From contig JAEERC010000072.1 of assembly GCA_016285645.1 (NCBI GenBank), positions 1 to 64,000 of the forward strand: a stretch of 64,000 bases of DNA, given 5' to 3'. The notes beneath the pieces were generated by a model. The model searched no databases. It was not told the origin of the DNA and saw nothing but the letters and a program-made list of their open reading frames with translations. This DNA comes from Clostridiaceae bacterium (GTDB lineage Bacteria > Bacillota > Clostridia > Oscillospirales > Acutalibacteraceae). A program made the translations under genes and the position numbers. This document shows positions 8,321-18,061 of this stretch, one piece after another; the first letter of the stretch is position 1; every line of letters begins with the position of its first letter.

Positions 8321-8348
8321 TTGATTTTCAAAAAAAATGTATTACAAT
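8321..8348 (+). promoter_or_regulatory. groESL promoter
   Basis: TTGATT (8321-8326), 16-nt spacer, TACAAT (8343-8348), placed immediately upstream of the CIRCE operator. Confidence 0.7.
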
Positions 8349-8353
8349 ATGAT

Positions 8354-8380
8354 TTAGCACTCGACAAGTGCGAGTGCCAA
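8354..8380 (+). promoter_or_regulatory. CIRCE operator (HrcA binding site)
   Basis: TTAGCACTC (8354-8362), nine-base spacer, GAGTGCCAA (8372-8380). It differs from the canonical inverted repeat TTAGCACTC-N9-GAGTGCTAA in one base. Its place at the predicted start of transcription implies HrcA repression relieved by heat or misfolding stress. hrcA is not in the window. Confidence 0.95.
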
Positions 8381-8442
8381 TAATTGCTTTTCACTGACCT
8401 GTTCAAGGCAATGAATAAACCTAAAACACGGAGGTAATCACT

Positions 8443-8727
8443 ATGAAAATCAGACCCCTTGCGGACAAAGTTGTTGTTAAGGCAGTCGAAATCGAGGAGA
8501 CCACCAGCAGCGGAATCATCCTTTCGGCATCCGCGCAGGAAAAGCCCCAGGTAGCCGAAGTTGTGGCTGTGGGCCCCGGCGGAATGGTTGACGGCAACGA
8601 AGTCAAAATGAATGTCAAAGTAGGCGACAAGGTTATAACCGGCCAGTACTCGGGCACAAAAGTCAAACTCAACAAAGAAGAATACACAATAGTCCGTCAG
8701 AGCGATATTCTCGCTGTTGTCGAATAA
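8443..8727 (+). CDS. groES: Co-chaperonin GroES
   Basis: The 94-aa lid of the GroEL folding chamber. It starts MKIRPLADKVVVK, has a mobile-loop region (EETTSSGIILSASAQEKPQ) and the GPGG...VKVGDKVITGQYSGTKVK core. It is preceded by an ACGGAGGTAATC ribosome-binding site. groEL follows after 18 nt in the usual operon, under CIRCE control. Confidence 0.98.
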   Translation: MKIRPLADKVVVKAVEIEETTSSGIILSASAQEKPQVAEVVAVGPGGMVDGNEVKMNVKVGDKVITGQYSGTKVKLNKEEYTIVRQSDILAVVE

Positions 8728-8730
8728 TAA

Positions 8731-10389
<1,659 letters not shown>

Positions 10390-10406
10390 TCGCAAAGCAA
10401 AACAAA

Positions 10407-10432
10407 ACTCCCGGCTCGGAAGAGCCGGGAGT
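10407..10432. terminator. Bidirectional terminator between groEL and the phosphoesterase
   Basis: Perfect 11-bp stem ACTCCCGGCTC / GAGCCGGGAGT with GGAA loop, A-rich on the left and followed by ATCTTTTATTTT on the right. It serves both converging genes. Confidence 0.85.
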
Positions 10433-10443
10433 ATCTTTTATTT

Positions 10444-11409
10444 TCAGACTACAGGGATTGTTATATCGTAATCCTCAACCCATTCGCCCTTGGCGAAATC
10501 CCTCGCGCGGAAAAGGATTTCGTTTTCATAAACCTCTACTATGTAGCCGATGCCCGGCCCGTTGTATCCGCCGTCCTTGTTGTTGATTGTAAGTGACGGC
10601 AGGTTCACCATTTTGAGCTTGCCGATTTCCTCGTATGTGTATTCGCCGAAGCCCGTGTGAAGGTGGCCGGTGATGAGAATTACATTGTCATATTTTGTGA
10701 GAATCTCTTTTATCTGATCGCTCTGTGCCCCGACGCTTCCCGCCGAGTCTATCGGGCTGCCCCAGGTGCCGGGCAGACCGTGCGTTTTCACAAGCGGCTG
10801 GTGGAGTACCACAAATACGGGCGCGCCGTCTGCCGATTCAAGCTCGCTGTCGAGCCAGCTCAGCTGTTCATCGCTTATATACGATTCCTCAAACTCCGTT
10901 CTGTCGGAGCCCATAACAACAAATTTATAACCGTTCACCGTCTGAGTGTAGTGGAAGGAATCCATGGCGCTGTCGCCGTTTAATTCATTCGCGACCGCGC
11001 AGAATCTTTCCAGGCTCTGCTTATAGGCGCGAAGGCGGATGTCGTGGTTGCCCTCGGCAAGCAGATATCTGCAGTCAAGCCCCGAAATACCGTCGGCGAA
11101 AACCTGATATTCCTCGGCGAGCCCGTTTTCCGCCACATCGCCCGCAACAAGCACCGCGTCAAGCGGATAGGCGGCGGCGTGAAGGTCCTGCATTGCCTCC
11201 TCATATACGGGATACCTGCTTAAAAGATAATTCGAAATCTGCGTGTCGGCGAGAGCCGCGAAAACAAGTTTTACGCCGCTTTCGTCCTTAGGGGCTATCG
11301 GATTGTCTGCCGAAGGGGGAACGATGGGCGCGGACAAAGAAACATAGAGCGAAAGAACAAGCGAAAAAATTTTGAACATAAGTTGCTGAAAAGCGTTCTG
11401 AAGAATCAC
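10444..11409 (-). CDS. Secreted or membrane-anchored metallophosphoesterase
   Basis: A calcineurin-like phosphoesterase of 321 aa. The GTG start at 11409 is chosen because AAAGGAG lies eight bases upstream. An internal ATG at 11379 would also begin the hydrophobic signal segment MFKIFSLVLSLYVSLSAP. Metal-binding blocks are ADTQ (in place of the usual DxH), GDVAENG, GNHD, a histidine in VLHQPL, and GHLHTG. DTQ is a known variant in this superfamily but changes one metal ligand. The substrate is unknown. It converges with groEL and diverges from pepD. Confidence 0.85.
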   Translation of the reverse strand: MILQNAFQQLMFKIFSLVLSLYVSLSAPIVPPSADNPIAPKDESGVKLVFAALADTQISNYLLSRYPVYEEAMQDLHAAAYPLDAVLVAGDVAENGLAEEYQVFADGISGLDCRYLLAEGNHDIRLRAYKQSLERFCAVANELNGDSAMDSFHYTQTVNGYKFVVMGSDRTEFEESYISDEQLSWLDSELESADGAPVFVVLHQPLVKTHGLPGTWGSPIDSAGSVGAQSDQIKEILTKYDNVILITGHLHTGFGEYTYEEIGKLKMVNLPSLTINNKDGGYNGPGIGYIVEVYENEILFRARDFAKGEWVEDYDITIPVV

Positions 11410-11442
11410 GGAAAATTCTCCTTTCGTTTTAATTACAAAAAA

Positions 11443-11471
11443 ATATTATCATTAAAAACTTTTGATGTCAA
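11443..11471 (-). promoter_or_regulatory. Predicted promoter for the metallophosphoesterase
   Basis: Minus strand TTGACA (11471-11466), 17-nt spacer ending in TGA, TAATAT (11448-11443): an extended -10 promoter. Confidence 0.7.
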
Positions 11472-11486
11472 TTAATCGTTTTTATG

Positions 11487-11515
11487 TTGTAAATCTTTTT
11501 ATGTTCGTGTAAAAT
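11487..11515 (+). promoter_or_regulatory. Predicted pepD promoter
   Basis: TTGTAA (11487-11492), 17-nt spacer, TAAAAT (11510-11515). It lies back to back with the minus-strand phosphoesterase promoter. The leader before ATG 11533 is very short. Confidence 0.5.
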
Positions 11516-11532
11516 ATTTTCGGGTGAGAATT

Positions 11533-12975
11533 ATGAACAGAAAAATCCTTTCGGATATTGAACCGAAAAATGTAATGCGCTTTTTTGAGGCGCTCTCCGC
11601 CGTGCCCCGCGGCTCGGGAAAAACCGCGGCGGCAACCGCCTTATGCGTTGGTTTCGCGAAGGAGCGCGGTCTGCGTTATTATACCGATTCGACAGGCAAT
11701 GTTGTCATTTACAAGGGCGGCTCCGCGGGGCGTGAAAACGAAACTCCCGTAATCATCCAGGGCCATCTCGATATGGTCTGGGAGAAGGAGGCGGGCTCTG
11801 ATTTCGATTTTGAAACGCAGGGGCTCAACCTTGAAGTAAACGGCGATTATATATCCGCTGCCGGAACAACACTCGGCGGCGACGACGGTATAGCCGTGGC
11901 AATGGCTCTCGCCGTGCTCGATGACGATTCATTGAGCCACCCTCCCGTTGAGGCGGTTTTCACCGTTGACGAGGAGACGAGTATGGTCGGCGCCTCGGCG
12001 CTTGACGCCGGTGTTCTCAGCGGCAGAAGAATGCTCAACATAGACTCCGAGGAGGAGGGCACTCTGCTTGTAAGCTGCGCGGGCGGCGCGAGGGTTGACA
12101 TCTTATTTGACGGCTCTCTGACCGAAGCGGGAGGGGACGCTTTCAAAATCACCCTCGGCGGTCTTCACGGCGGTCACTCGGGCACCGAGATTGACAAGGG
12201 CTACGCCTCAGCCAACAAACTTTTGGGCGAGGCGCTTGCCACCCTTTATGATAACTGCGATTATCATATCGCGGATATAAACGGCGGAACGATGGATAAC
12301 GCCATCACCCGCGAATGCTCCTGCGTAATATATGCGGAGAATCCTCGGTCCGTATATGATATAATTGACGGGCTGAATAATGAGTTTAAAACAAGATACA
12401 GCGAAACAGAGCCGACTTTGTATCTCACCGTTTCGCCCTGTGAAGCACCGGGAAAATGCTTTGATTCCGCTTCTTCAAAAACGCTCGCTTATCTTTTAAA
12501 TGAACTGCCATACGGCGTTATCTCAATGAGCCGAAATATTGAAAACCTTGTTGAAACCTCGCTTAATTTAGGCGTGCTCAGAACAGATGACGCGACCGTG
12601 TCGGCGACCTTTGCCGTAAGAAGCGGCGTTGACAGCGAAAAGGAAAAACTTATAAAAGAGCTTGAAAGCATTGCCGCGGAATTCGGCGCGGATATGAAGG
12701 TTTACGGTGAATACCCCGCTTGGGAGTTTACCGAAAACTCGCCCTTGCAGAAAACGATGACGGATGTCTTTTATGAAATGTACGGCGGAAAAATGAATGT
12801 CGCCGCCATTCACGCGGGGCTTGAGTGCGGCATTTTCTGCGGCAAAATAAAAGGGCTCGACTGTGTATCGTTCGGTCCCGATATTCTTGAAATACACACT
12901 CCGAGAGAGCGCCTCTCAATCTCCTCCGTCGAGAGAACCTGGCGCTATCTTATAAAAGTGCTGGAAAGGATTTAA
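11533..12975 (+). CDS. pepD: Cytosol non-specific dipeptidase (PepD, M20 family)
   Basis: A di-zinc aminoacyl-histidine / Xaa dipeptidase that recycles dipeptides in the cytoplasm. The 480-aa protein has the metal-binding blocks QGHLDMVWEK (H78, D80), TLGGDDGIAVA, FTVDEETSMVGA (catalytic Glu) and NIDSEEEG, plus a lid domain containing LGGLHGGHSG. The start is ATG 11533 with GGGTGAG upstream; the in-frame GTG at 11524 is less likely because it falls in that ribosome-binding stretch. The next gene begins 6 nt downstream, so the two are co-transcribed. Confidence 0.92.
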   Translation: MNRKILSDIEPKNVMRFFEALSAVPRGSGKTAAATALCVGFAKERGLRYYTDSTGNVVIYKGGSAGRENETPVIIQGHLDMVWEKEAGSDFDFETQGLNLEVNGDYISAAGTTLGGDDGIAVAMALAVLDDDSLSHPPVEAVFTVDEETSMVGASALDAGVLSGRRMLNIDSEEEGTLLVSCAGGARVDILFDGSLTEAGGDAFKITLGGLHGGHSGTEIDKGYASANKLLGEALATLYDNCDYHIADINGGTMDNAITRECSCVIYAENPRSVYDIIDGLNNEFKTRYSETEPTLYLTVSPCEAPGKCFDSASSKTLAYLLNELPYGVISMSRNIENLVETSLNLGVLRTDDATVSATFAVRSGVDSEKEKLIKELESIAAEFGADMKVYGEYPAWEFTENSPLQKTMTDVFYEMYGGKMNVAAIHAGLECGIFCGKIKGLDCVSFGPDILEIHTPRERLSISSVERTWRYLIKVLERI

Positions 12976-12981
12976 CCTGTT

Positions 12982-13881
12982 ATGGGCGTAGGGGACTCAA
13001 TCGAAAAAAAGAAATTCCTGACAGATGAGAGAAGGGCGTTCCTGCTTATAGTCGTATTCATCGCTTTTTTCCTGGCAATCATTATCGGCATTCCCGCCGC
13101 TGTTCATTTTTCCGAAAACCCGAAAATGACCGATTCCGCTTACAACAAAGCGGTTGAATATATGGAGCAGGGCGATTTTGATTCGGCATACAGACTGTTA
13201 AGCAGATACAAGTATGATGAATGCGAAAGTTACAGGGACGCCCAGGCTTTTTACTGGCTGTGCTCTGCGCACAGAAGTTATGATGAGGGCAATTACAAGA
13301 TTGCCGCGGATGAGTATGATAATTATGTGAAAAGCAGAAAATATATTCATCCGGAAACGGATGAAGCGGCGCAGGAATTCGGCAAAACAGTCAAAGAAAA
13401 ATATGATTCGATTGAAAAAGAAAAAGAAGAAAAAATACTCAACAAAATAAAAGACGGTGTTCCGTATGAAGGAATGCCTGAGGAATACATTGACCGTTCC
13501 TCTTTGGGCAGGCATTCGGACTATAAATGGAGTTATGTCTCAAGCCAGCGATATTTTGACAGAGACAGTTGCAGCACAAAAACCTATTACGGAAAAGCGG
13601 ATTATTACTATTTCAAGAGCGGCGGAAAAGTAATATTTGTAGCGCAATGTTTTGAGGGCGCGGTTCGGAATACTTGGGATGAAAGAAACGGAGAGTCGAA
13701 TAAATCATATCCTTCTCTCACACAGCCCGCAAAAAAACCGAGTAACTCATCTTCAAAAACAACAAAGAAATACGACAGCGATGTTGACGAGTTCGGCGAC
13801 GCGGAGGATTATTACGACTGGTATTACGACGATTACTACGATTTTGAGGACGCCGAGGAATATTTCGACGAGCATTATTGA
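12982..13881 (+). CDS. Membrane protein with TPR-like helices and Asp/Tyr-rich tail
   Basis: A 299-aa protein I do not recognise. A short cytoplasmic N-terminus is followed by one transmembrane segment (about residues 18-40). Then come helical repeats of TPR character (AYNKAVEYMEQGDFDSAYRLL and SYDEGNYKIAADEYDNYV), a polar region with paired cysteine-containing loop, a Ser/Lys linker, and an extremely Asp/Tyr/Glu-rich tail over the last 40 residues. Topology suggests the repeats face outward. It follows pepD by 6 nt. The acidic tail could bind cations or a partner; that is speculation. Confidence 0.7.
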   Translation: MGVGDSIEKKKFLTDERRAFLLIVVFIAFFLAIIIGIPAAVHFSENPKMTDSAYNKAVEYMEQGDFDSAYRLLSRYKYDECESYRDAQAFYWLCSAHRSYDEGNYKIAADEYDNYVKSRKYIHPETDEAAQEFGKTVKEKYDSIEKEKEEKILNKIKDGVPYEGMPEEYIDRSSLGRHSDYKWSYVSSQRYFDRDSCSTKTYYGKADYYYFKSGGKVIFVAQCFEGAVRNTWDERNGESNKSYPSLTQPAKKPSNSSSKTTKKYDSDVDEFGDAEDYYDWYYDDYYDFEDAEEYFDEHY

Positions 13882-13900
13882 TTTCTCTCTTTCGTAAATC

Positions 13901-13929
13901 TTGAAAACTCCCGTAAACAGTAGTATAAT
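13901..13929 (+). promoter_or_regulatory. Predicted promoter for the GH5 gene
   Basis: TTGAAA (13901-13906), 17-nt spacer, TATAAT (13924-13929), about 30 nt before the ATG at 13958. Confidence 0.75.
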
Positions 13930-13957
13930 AAATAAGTTAAAGGAAAGGCGGGTCAAT

Positions 13958-15214
13958 ATGAAAACAGCAAAAAGAATAATATCCTGTTTTATCGCTCTTG
14001 TTCTGACTGTGTCGGTGTGTCCGTTTATATATGCCGAGGACGCGGGAGAGCGGGAGGTCCGCGCTTTCACCGATGACGATTTTCTCACCTGCAAGGGCAG
14101 GAATCTCGTAAACCGCAAAGGCGAAAAGGTCGTTCTCAAAGGTGTCAACCTCGGCGCCTGGCTTATCTGGGAGGACTGGATAAACAACTACGAAGAAGTG
14201 TCGGACTGCTATGATGCGTATGAAACGCTTGTTGAACGCTTCGGCGAGGAAAGGGCTTATGACCTCATCCACACCTATGAGGACAATTTCATTACGGAAT
14301 ATGACCTTGACAATATAAAATCAATGGGTTTCAACTGTGTGCGCGTACCTTTCTGGTTCCGCAATTTCTACTATGACGACTGCGGCAGAAAAATCCTCGA
14401 CGAAAACGGCGATTGGGATTTCTCACGCCTCGATTGGATTGTGAACGAGTGCTCCGAAAGAGGAATCTATGTTGTGCTCGATATGCACGGAGCGGTCGGC
14501 TATCAGTCCGATGCGCCCCATTCGGGCAAGGGCAAATCCTGCGGGCTTTTCGAAAAGACGGAGCAGGGCGAGCAATACCGCAAATACACCTGCGAACTGT
14601 GGACGGCGATTGCCGAAAGATTCAAAGGGAACCCCGCTGTCGCTATGTATGACCTTCTCAACGAGCCGATGTGCGATGTTGAGTGCACCGAAATACGCAG
14701 AAGAATAAACAACGAATACATTTACGAAATACTGTTTGACACCGTGCGCAAGGCGGATGAGGAGCACATAATCACGGTGGAGTGCATCTGGACTCCGCTC
14801 GCCGTTCCCCACGCGTTTATGAAGGGCTGGACTAATGTTGTCTATCAGGTTCATTTCTACCAGCAGTCGGATTTCATTTTCAACCTTTTCGTGTTCATTA
14901 CGCGGCTGTATTTTTCAAATGTTCCCCTTATGATGGGCGAGTTCTATCCGCTTGGCACAACCACCTGGGCAAACTGCTTCAAGACGCTCGGCAAATACAA
15001 TTACAGCTGGCTTCTCTGGACTTATAAGGCGACCGGTCACGGAATGTGGGAGAGCGACTGGTGCATTATGGGCAGTAAGGACGGCTTTGAGCGCGCGAAA
15101 CTGAAGACGGATTCATATGAGGAAATCGAGCGCAAATGGGGCACCGATTTAAACACCAGAAACGGTTTTCAGGATTCGGGACATTACGGAAGAGATGTAA
15201 AGGATTTCGTCTGA
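13958..15214 (+). CDS. Secreted glycoside hydrolase family 5 protein
   Basis: A retaining beta-glycosidase of GH5 type, 418 aa. The start is ATG 13958 (AAAGGAAAGG upstream), giving a clean signal peptide (MKTAKRIISCFIALVLTVSV..YA, about 26 residues). Family blocks: KGVNLGAWLIWEDW (residues 61-74), FNCVRVPFWFRNF, VLDMHGAVGYQ, the acid/base in LLNEP (E236), YQVHFYQQ, and the nucleophile in MMGEF (E328). Activity is probably on beta-1,3/1,4- or exo-glucan-like substrates, but specificity is not readable. No carbohydrate-binding or dockerin module is seen. Confidence 0.9.
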   Translation: MKTAKRIISCFIALVLTVSVCPFIYAEDAGEREVRAFTDDDFLTCKGRNLVNRKGEKVVLKGVNLGAWLIWEDWINNYEEVSDCYDAYETLVERFGEERAYDLIHTYEDNFITEYDLDNIKSMGFNCVRVPFWFRNFYYDDCGRKILDENGDWDFSRLDWIVNECSERGIYVVLDMHGAVGYQSDAPHSGKGKSCGLFEKTEQGEQYRKYTCELWTAIAERFKGNPAVAMYDLLNEPMCDVECTEIRRRINNEYIYEILFDTVRKADEEHIITVECIWTPLAVPHAFMKGWTNVVYQVHFYQQSDFIFNLFVFITRLYFSNVPLMMGEFYPLGTTTWANCFKTLGKYNYSWLLWTYKATGHGMWESDWCIMGSKDGFERAKLKTDSYEEIERKWGTDLNTRNGFQDSGHYGRDVKDFV

Positions 15215-15242
15215 TTTCCGTTCACTCGGAAGGAGTGATTCT

Positions 15243-16070
15243 ATGCACAACAATCAGAAAAAAATAGCTCTTATAAATGATTTCACGGGTTTCGGGCGCT
15301 GTTCCGTTGCCGTGCAGCTGCCGATTATTTCGGCTCTCAAGGTGCAGTGCTGCCCGCTGCCTACCTCCGTTCTTTCAAACCACACGGGCTTTGAAAGTTT
15401 TCAGTTCACCGATTTTACCCCGCAGATGCGCGGGTATATCGATGAGTGGCGGAAACTCGGTCTGAGTTTTTCGGGAATATGCACGGGCTTTCTCGGCTCC
15501 GCCGAGCAGATAGAAATAGTGCGCGATTTTCTCGAGGAGTTCGGCGGGGATGACACGGTCACGGTCATAGATCCCGTTATGGGCGATTACGGCGTGCCCT
15601 ATTCGACCTACACTCCCGAAATGTGCAGCAAGATGAAGGAACTCGTGAAATACGCCAATATCTTAACCCCGAACTTAACCGAGGCGTGCATTTTACTCGG
15701 CGAAAAATATGACTCGTCAATAAAGGCGGATAAAGTCGAGCAATACGCGCGCGCACTCTCGGATGAGGGACCGGAAAAGGTTGTTATCACCGGCATTCAG
15801 CAGGGCAGCTACATAGCCAACTTCTGCTATGAAAGGGGCGGGGATTACCATATCATCCGCACCCATAAAATCGGAACATCCCGCTCGGGCACGGGCGATG
15901 TGTTCTCGGCGATTGTGGCGGCTGACGCCGTTAATTCGGTGCCGTTTTCAACCTCCGTGCGCAAGGCGTCTTCGTTTATAAGCCGCTGCATCAAAAAATC
16001 AATTGAACTTGAAATTCCCATTACGGACGGCGTCTGCTTTGAGGAAGTTTTAAGTTCGCTGAAAGTGTGA
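15243..16070 (+). CDS. pdxY: Pyridoxal / pyridoxamine kinase
   Basis: A ribokinase-fold kinase that phosphorylates B6 vitamers in the salvage pathway. In 275 aa it shows the N-terminal INDFTGFGRCSVAVQLPI block, LSNHTGF, VIDPVMGDYG, TPNLTEA and the anion-hole/catalytic GTSRSGTGDVFSAIV. AAGGAGTG precedes the ATG. It ends 5 nt before the radical SAM gene, so the pair is probably an operon following the GH5 gene. Other related kinases (ThiD, PdxK) are possible, but the N-terminus favours PdxY-like. Confidence 0.88.
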   Translation: MHNNQKKIALINDFTGFGRCSVAVQLPIISALKVQCCPLPTSVLSNHTGFESFQFTDFTPQMRGYIDEWRKLGLSFSGICTGFLGSAEQIEIVRDFLEEFGGDDTVTVIDPVMGDYGVPYSTYTPEMCSKMKELVKYANILTPNLTEACILLGEKYDSSIKADKVEQYARALSDEGPEKVVITGIQQGSYIANFCYERGGDYHIIRTHKIGTSRSGTGDVFSAIVAADAVNSVPFSTSVRKASSFISRCIKKSIELEIPITDGVCFEEVLSSLKV

Positions 16071-16075
16071 ATAAA

Positions 16076-16690
16076 ATGAACAAAGCAATGACAATAGCGT
16101 ATAAGGTGCACAACAACCTCTACATAAATCTTACAAACCGCTGCTCCTGCGCCTGCGTTTTCTGCCTGAGGCAGACTATGGACAAAGTTGGCGAGTCGGA
16201 TGTTCTCTGGCTCGAGCACGAGCCGGATTATGACGAGGTCACCGCCGCGCTCGAAAAGGCGGATGTAACGAAATACGACGAGGTCGTCTTCTGCGGCTTC
16301 GGCGAGCCGACGGAGCGCTTTGACCTGCTCATAAAGGTCGCGAAATTCATAAAGGAAAATTACAATAAACCCATACGCGTAAACACGAACGGTCAGGGCA
16401 ATCTCATAAACGGCAGGGATATCCAGCCCGATATGGAAGGGCTTATAGACACCGTTTCAATAAGTTTAAACACTCCCGACGCAGACCGCTATCAGGAGCT
16501 TGTGCGCAGCAAATTCGGCAAGGACGCCTTTTTCGCAATGCTCAGATTCGCCAAGGAAGCGGCGAAATATGTGCCCAATGTCGTGCTGACCACCGTTGAC
16601 ACCACGCTCACAAAAGAGGAAGAGGAAAAATGCGCCGCAATCTGCAAGGATCTCGGCGTCACATATCGCATCCGTCCCTGGGAAGATTAA
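16076..16690 (+). CDS. TatD-associated-type radical SAM protein
   Basis: A short radical SAM enzyme (204 aa) with the iron-sulfur motif C23-x3-C27-x2-C30 (RCSCACVFC), the GFGEPTERFD SAM-binding block and a second glycine/Asn motif (RVNTNGQGN). It matches the small family usually found next to tatD nucleases; no tatD is visible here. The function is unknown. ATG 16076 is used; a GTG at 16067 overlapping the previous stop and an ATG at 16088 are alternatives, and none has a strong ribosome-binding site. Confidence 0.85.
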   Translation: MNKAMTIAYKVHNNLYINLTNRCSCACVFCLRQTMDKVGESDVLWLEHEPDYDEVTAALEKADVTKYDEVVFCGFGEPTERFDLLIKVAKFIKENYNKPIRVNTNGQGNLINGRDIQPDMEGLIDTVSISLNTPDADRYQELVRSKFGKDAFFAMLRFAKEAAKYVPNVVLTTVDTTLTKEEEEKCAAICKDLGVTYRIRPWED

Positions 16691-16715
16691 CCGATAACGA
16701 AAAAGGAGAGGTATT

Positions 16716-17864
16716 ATGGCAAATTCAAGAGACTACATCATCGAATACGGCAATGTTACATTTGAGGACTATCCCTTCACCGAAGCGGACGCGCTCACTC
16801 TCGCGCAGATTTTCTATATGCCCTATGAAAAGGTGATTTCGCCCTCGTTTGACGCACAGCCCGTCAATTTTTCGGACGCGTCAATCGAACTTTTCAATAT
16901 GATGGGCGGAAAATATCAGAAGCTGGGGCTTATGATTCCGAAGGACGCGAGCAAAAACATTATGCTTATGTCCTCTCGCAAGCGTTTTTCCGCCATGAAG
17001 ATAGCCGCCGTTGAGGAACTCCTCGAGCAGAATCCCGCCGTTCAGTACGCCGCGGGCACCTTCCTTCTGCCGGACGGCACGGCTGTAATCGTTTTCAGAG
17101 GTACAGATGACACTTTAGCGGGCTGGAAAGAGGATCTTGATATCTTCATCCGCAAGGGCATTCCCTCCTACGGTTACGCCGACGAATATTTAAAGAAAGC
17201 CGCCGAAAAATTTGACGGCAATATTATCCTCTGCGGTCACTCAAAGGGCGGCAATGTCGCTCTGCACGCGGCGATAAAATGCAGTAAGGAAATCAGAGCG
17301 AGAATAAGCGGAATATACAATTTCGACGGTCCGGGCTTCCACAACAGTTCCGTGCTCAACACCGCGGCTTACGATGAAATCAAGCCGGTATATCATCATT
17401 TTGTTCCCTACGGCTCTATGATCGGTATGATGCTCGCCCACGATTACGACTACACCGCCTGCGCAAACAAAATGCCCATAGGTCTTCTTCAGCACGACCT
17501 CGGGCAATGGGTGCTGAACGGCAGCGAGCTCGAGAGAGTGCAGGATACAGACAGGCTTTCAAAGGCGACGGATATTCTTTTCGCGAATATCTGCAACAGC
17601 GTTGACCCGGACACCTGCAGGGCGGTTGACGAGCTTGTTTCAGATGTGATCGCGGGAATCGGCAAAATAACCCTCACCGACTTTTCAAAAATGCCATTTG
17701 ATGCCGTAAAAGGCGCAATAACCGCTTATAAGGCGGCGGCTCCCGAACTCAGGGAGCAGGCAAGCTCGGCGCTTCACGGCATAACCAAAAAGATAGCCGA
17801 AGCGGCAAAGTCGGCGAAGCTTCCCGACATCTCCTCAATAACATCCCTGCTTTACGCAAACTGA
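16716..17864 (+). CDS. DUF2974 (Mbeg1-like) alpha/beta hydrolase
   Basis: The 382-aa protein has a lipase-like alpha/beta fold. VFRGTDDTLAGWKEDLD (residues 127-142) resembles the oxyanion/Asp region of class 3 lipases, and CGHSKGGN carries the GxSxG nucleophile S176. Candidate Asp and His follow in the FDGPGFHN and HHFVPYGS regions. No signal peptide. It starts at ATG after AAAAAGGAGAGG. Family members are annotated as DUF2974 with no defined substrate. It follows the radical SAM gene by 25 nt and ends at a strong terminator. Confidence 0.85.
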   Translation: MANSRDYIIEYGNVTFEDYPFTEADALTLAQIFYMPYEKVISPSFDAQPVNFSDASIELFNMMGGKYQKLGLMIPKDASKNIMLMSSRKRFSAMKIAAVEELLEQNPAVQYAAGTFLLPDGTAVIVFRGTDDTLAGWKEDLDIFIRKGIPSYGYADEYLKKAAEKFDGNIILCGHSKGGNVALHAAIKCSKEIRARISGIYNFDGPGFHNSSVLNTAAYDEIKPVYHHFVPYGSMIGMMLAHDYDYTACANKMPIGLLQHDLGQWVLNGSELERVQDTDRLSKATDILFANICNSVDPDTCRAVDELVSDVIAGIGKITLTDFSKMPFDAVKGAITAYKAAAPELREQASSALHGITKKIAEAAKSAKLPDISSITSLLYAN

Positions 17865-17874
17865 ATAATCACAC

Positions 17875-17903
17875 AAAGGGCGCCGCGAGGCGTCCTTTTT
17901 TTG
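17875..17903 (+). terminator. Terminator after the DUF2974 gene
   Basis: AGGGCGCC (17877-17884) / GGCGTCCT (17889-17896) with GCGA loop (one G-U pair), followed by a run of T. Confidence 0.85.
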
Positions 17904-17988
17904 CCCGCCGATAAAGCCCGTTTTGCAGGACCGCGCCTTAATTTAAATTAATTTTTATTTAAAAAGAATGAAATCTTGCAAAATCGGC

Positions 17989-18017
17989 TTGAAAACCGCG
18001 TGAAATTCGTGTAAAAT
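17989..18017 (+). promoter_or_regulatory. Predicted promoter for the RpiR regulator operon
   Basis: TTGAAA (17989-17994), 17-nt spacer, TAAAAT (18012-18017). A very A/T-rich stretch just upstream (17938-17970) could act as an UP element. Confidence 0.65.
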
Positions 18018-18061
18018 GCAATTTGTATCTGCAATTATTTATTTAAGAGGCATTATTTGAA

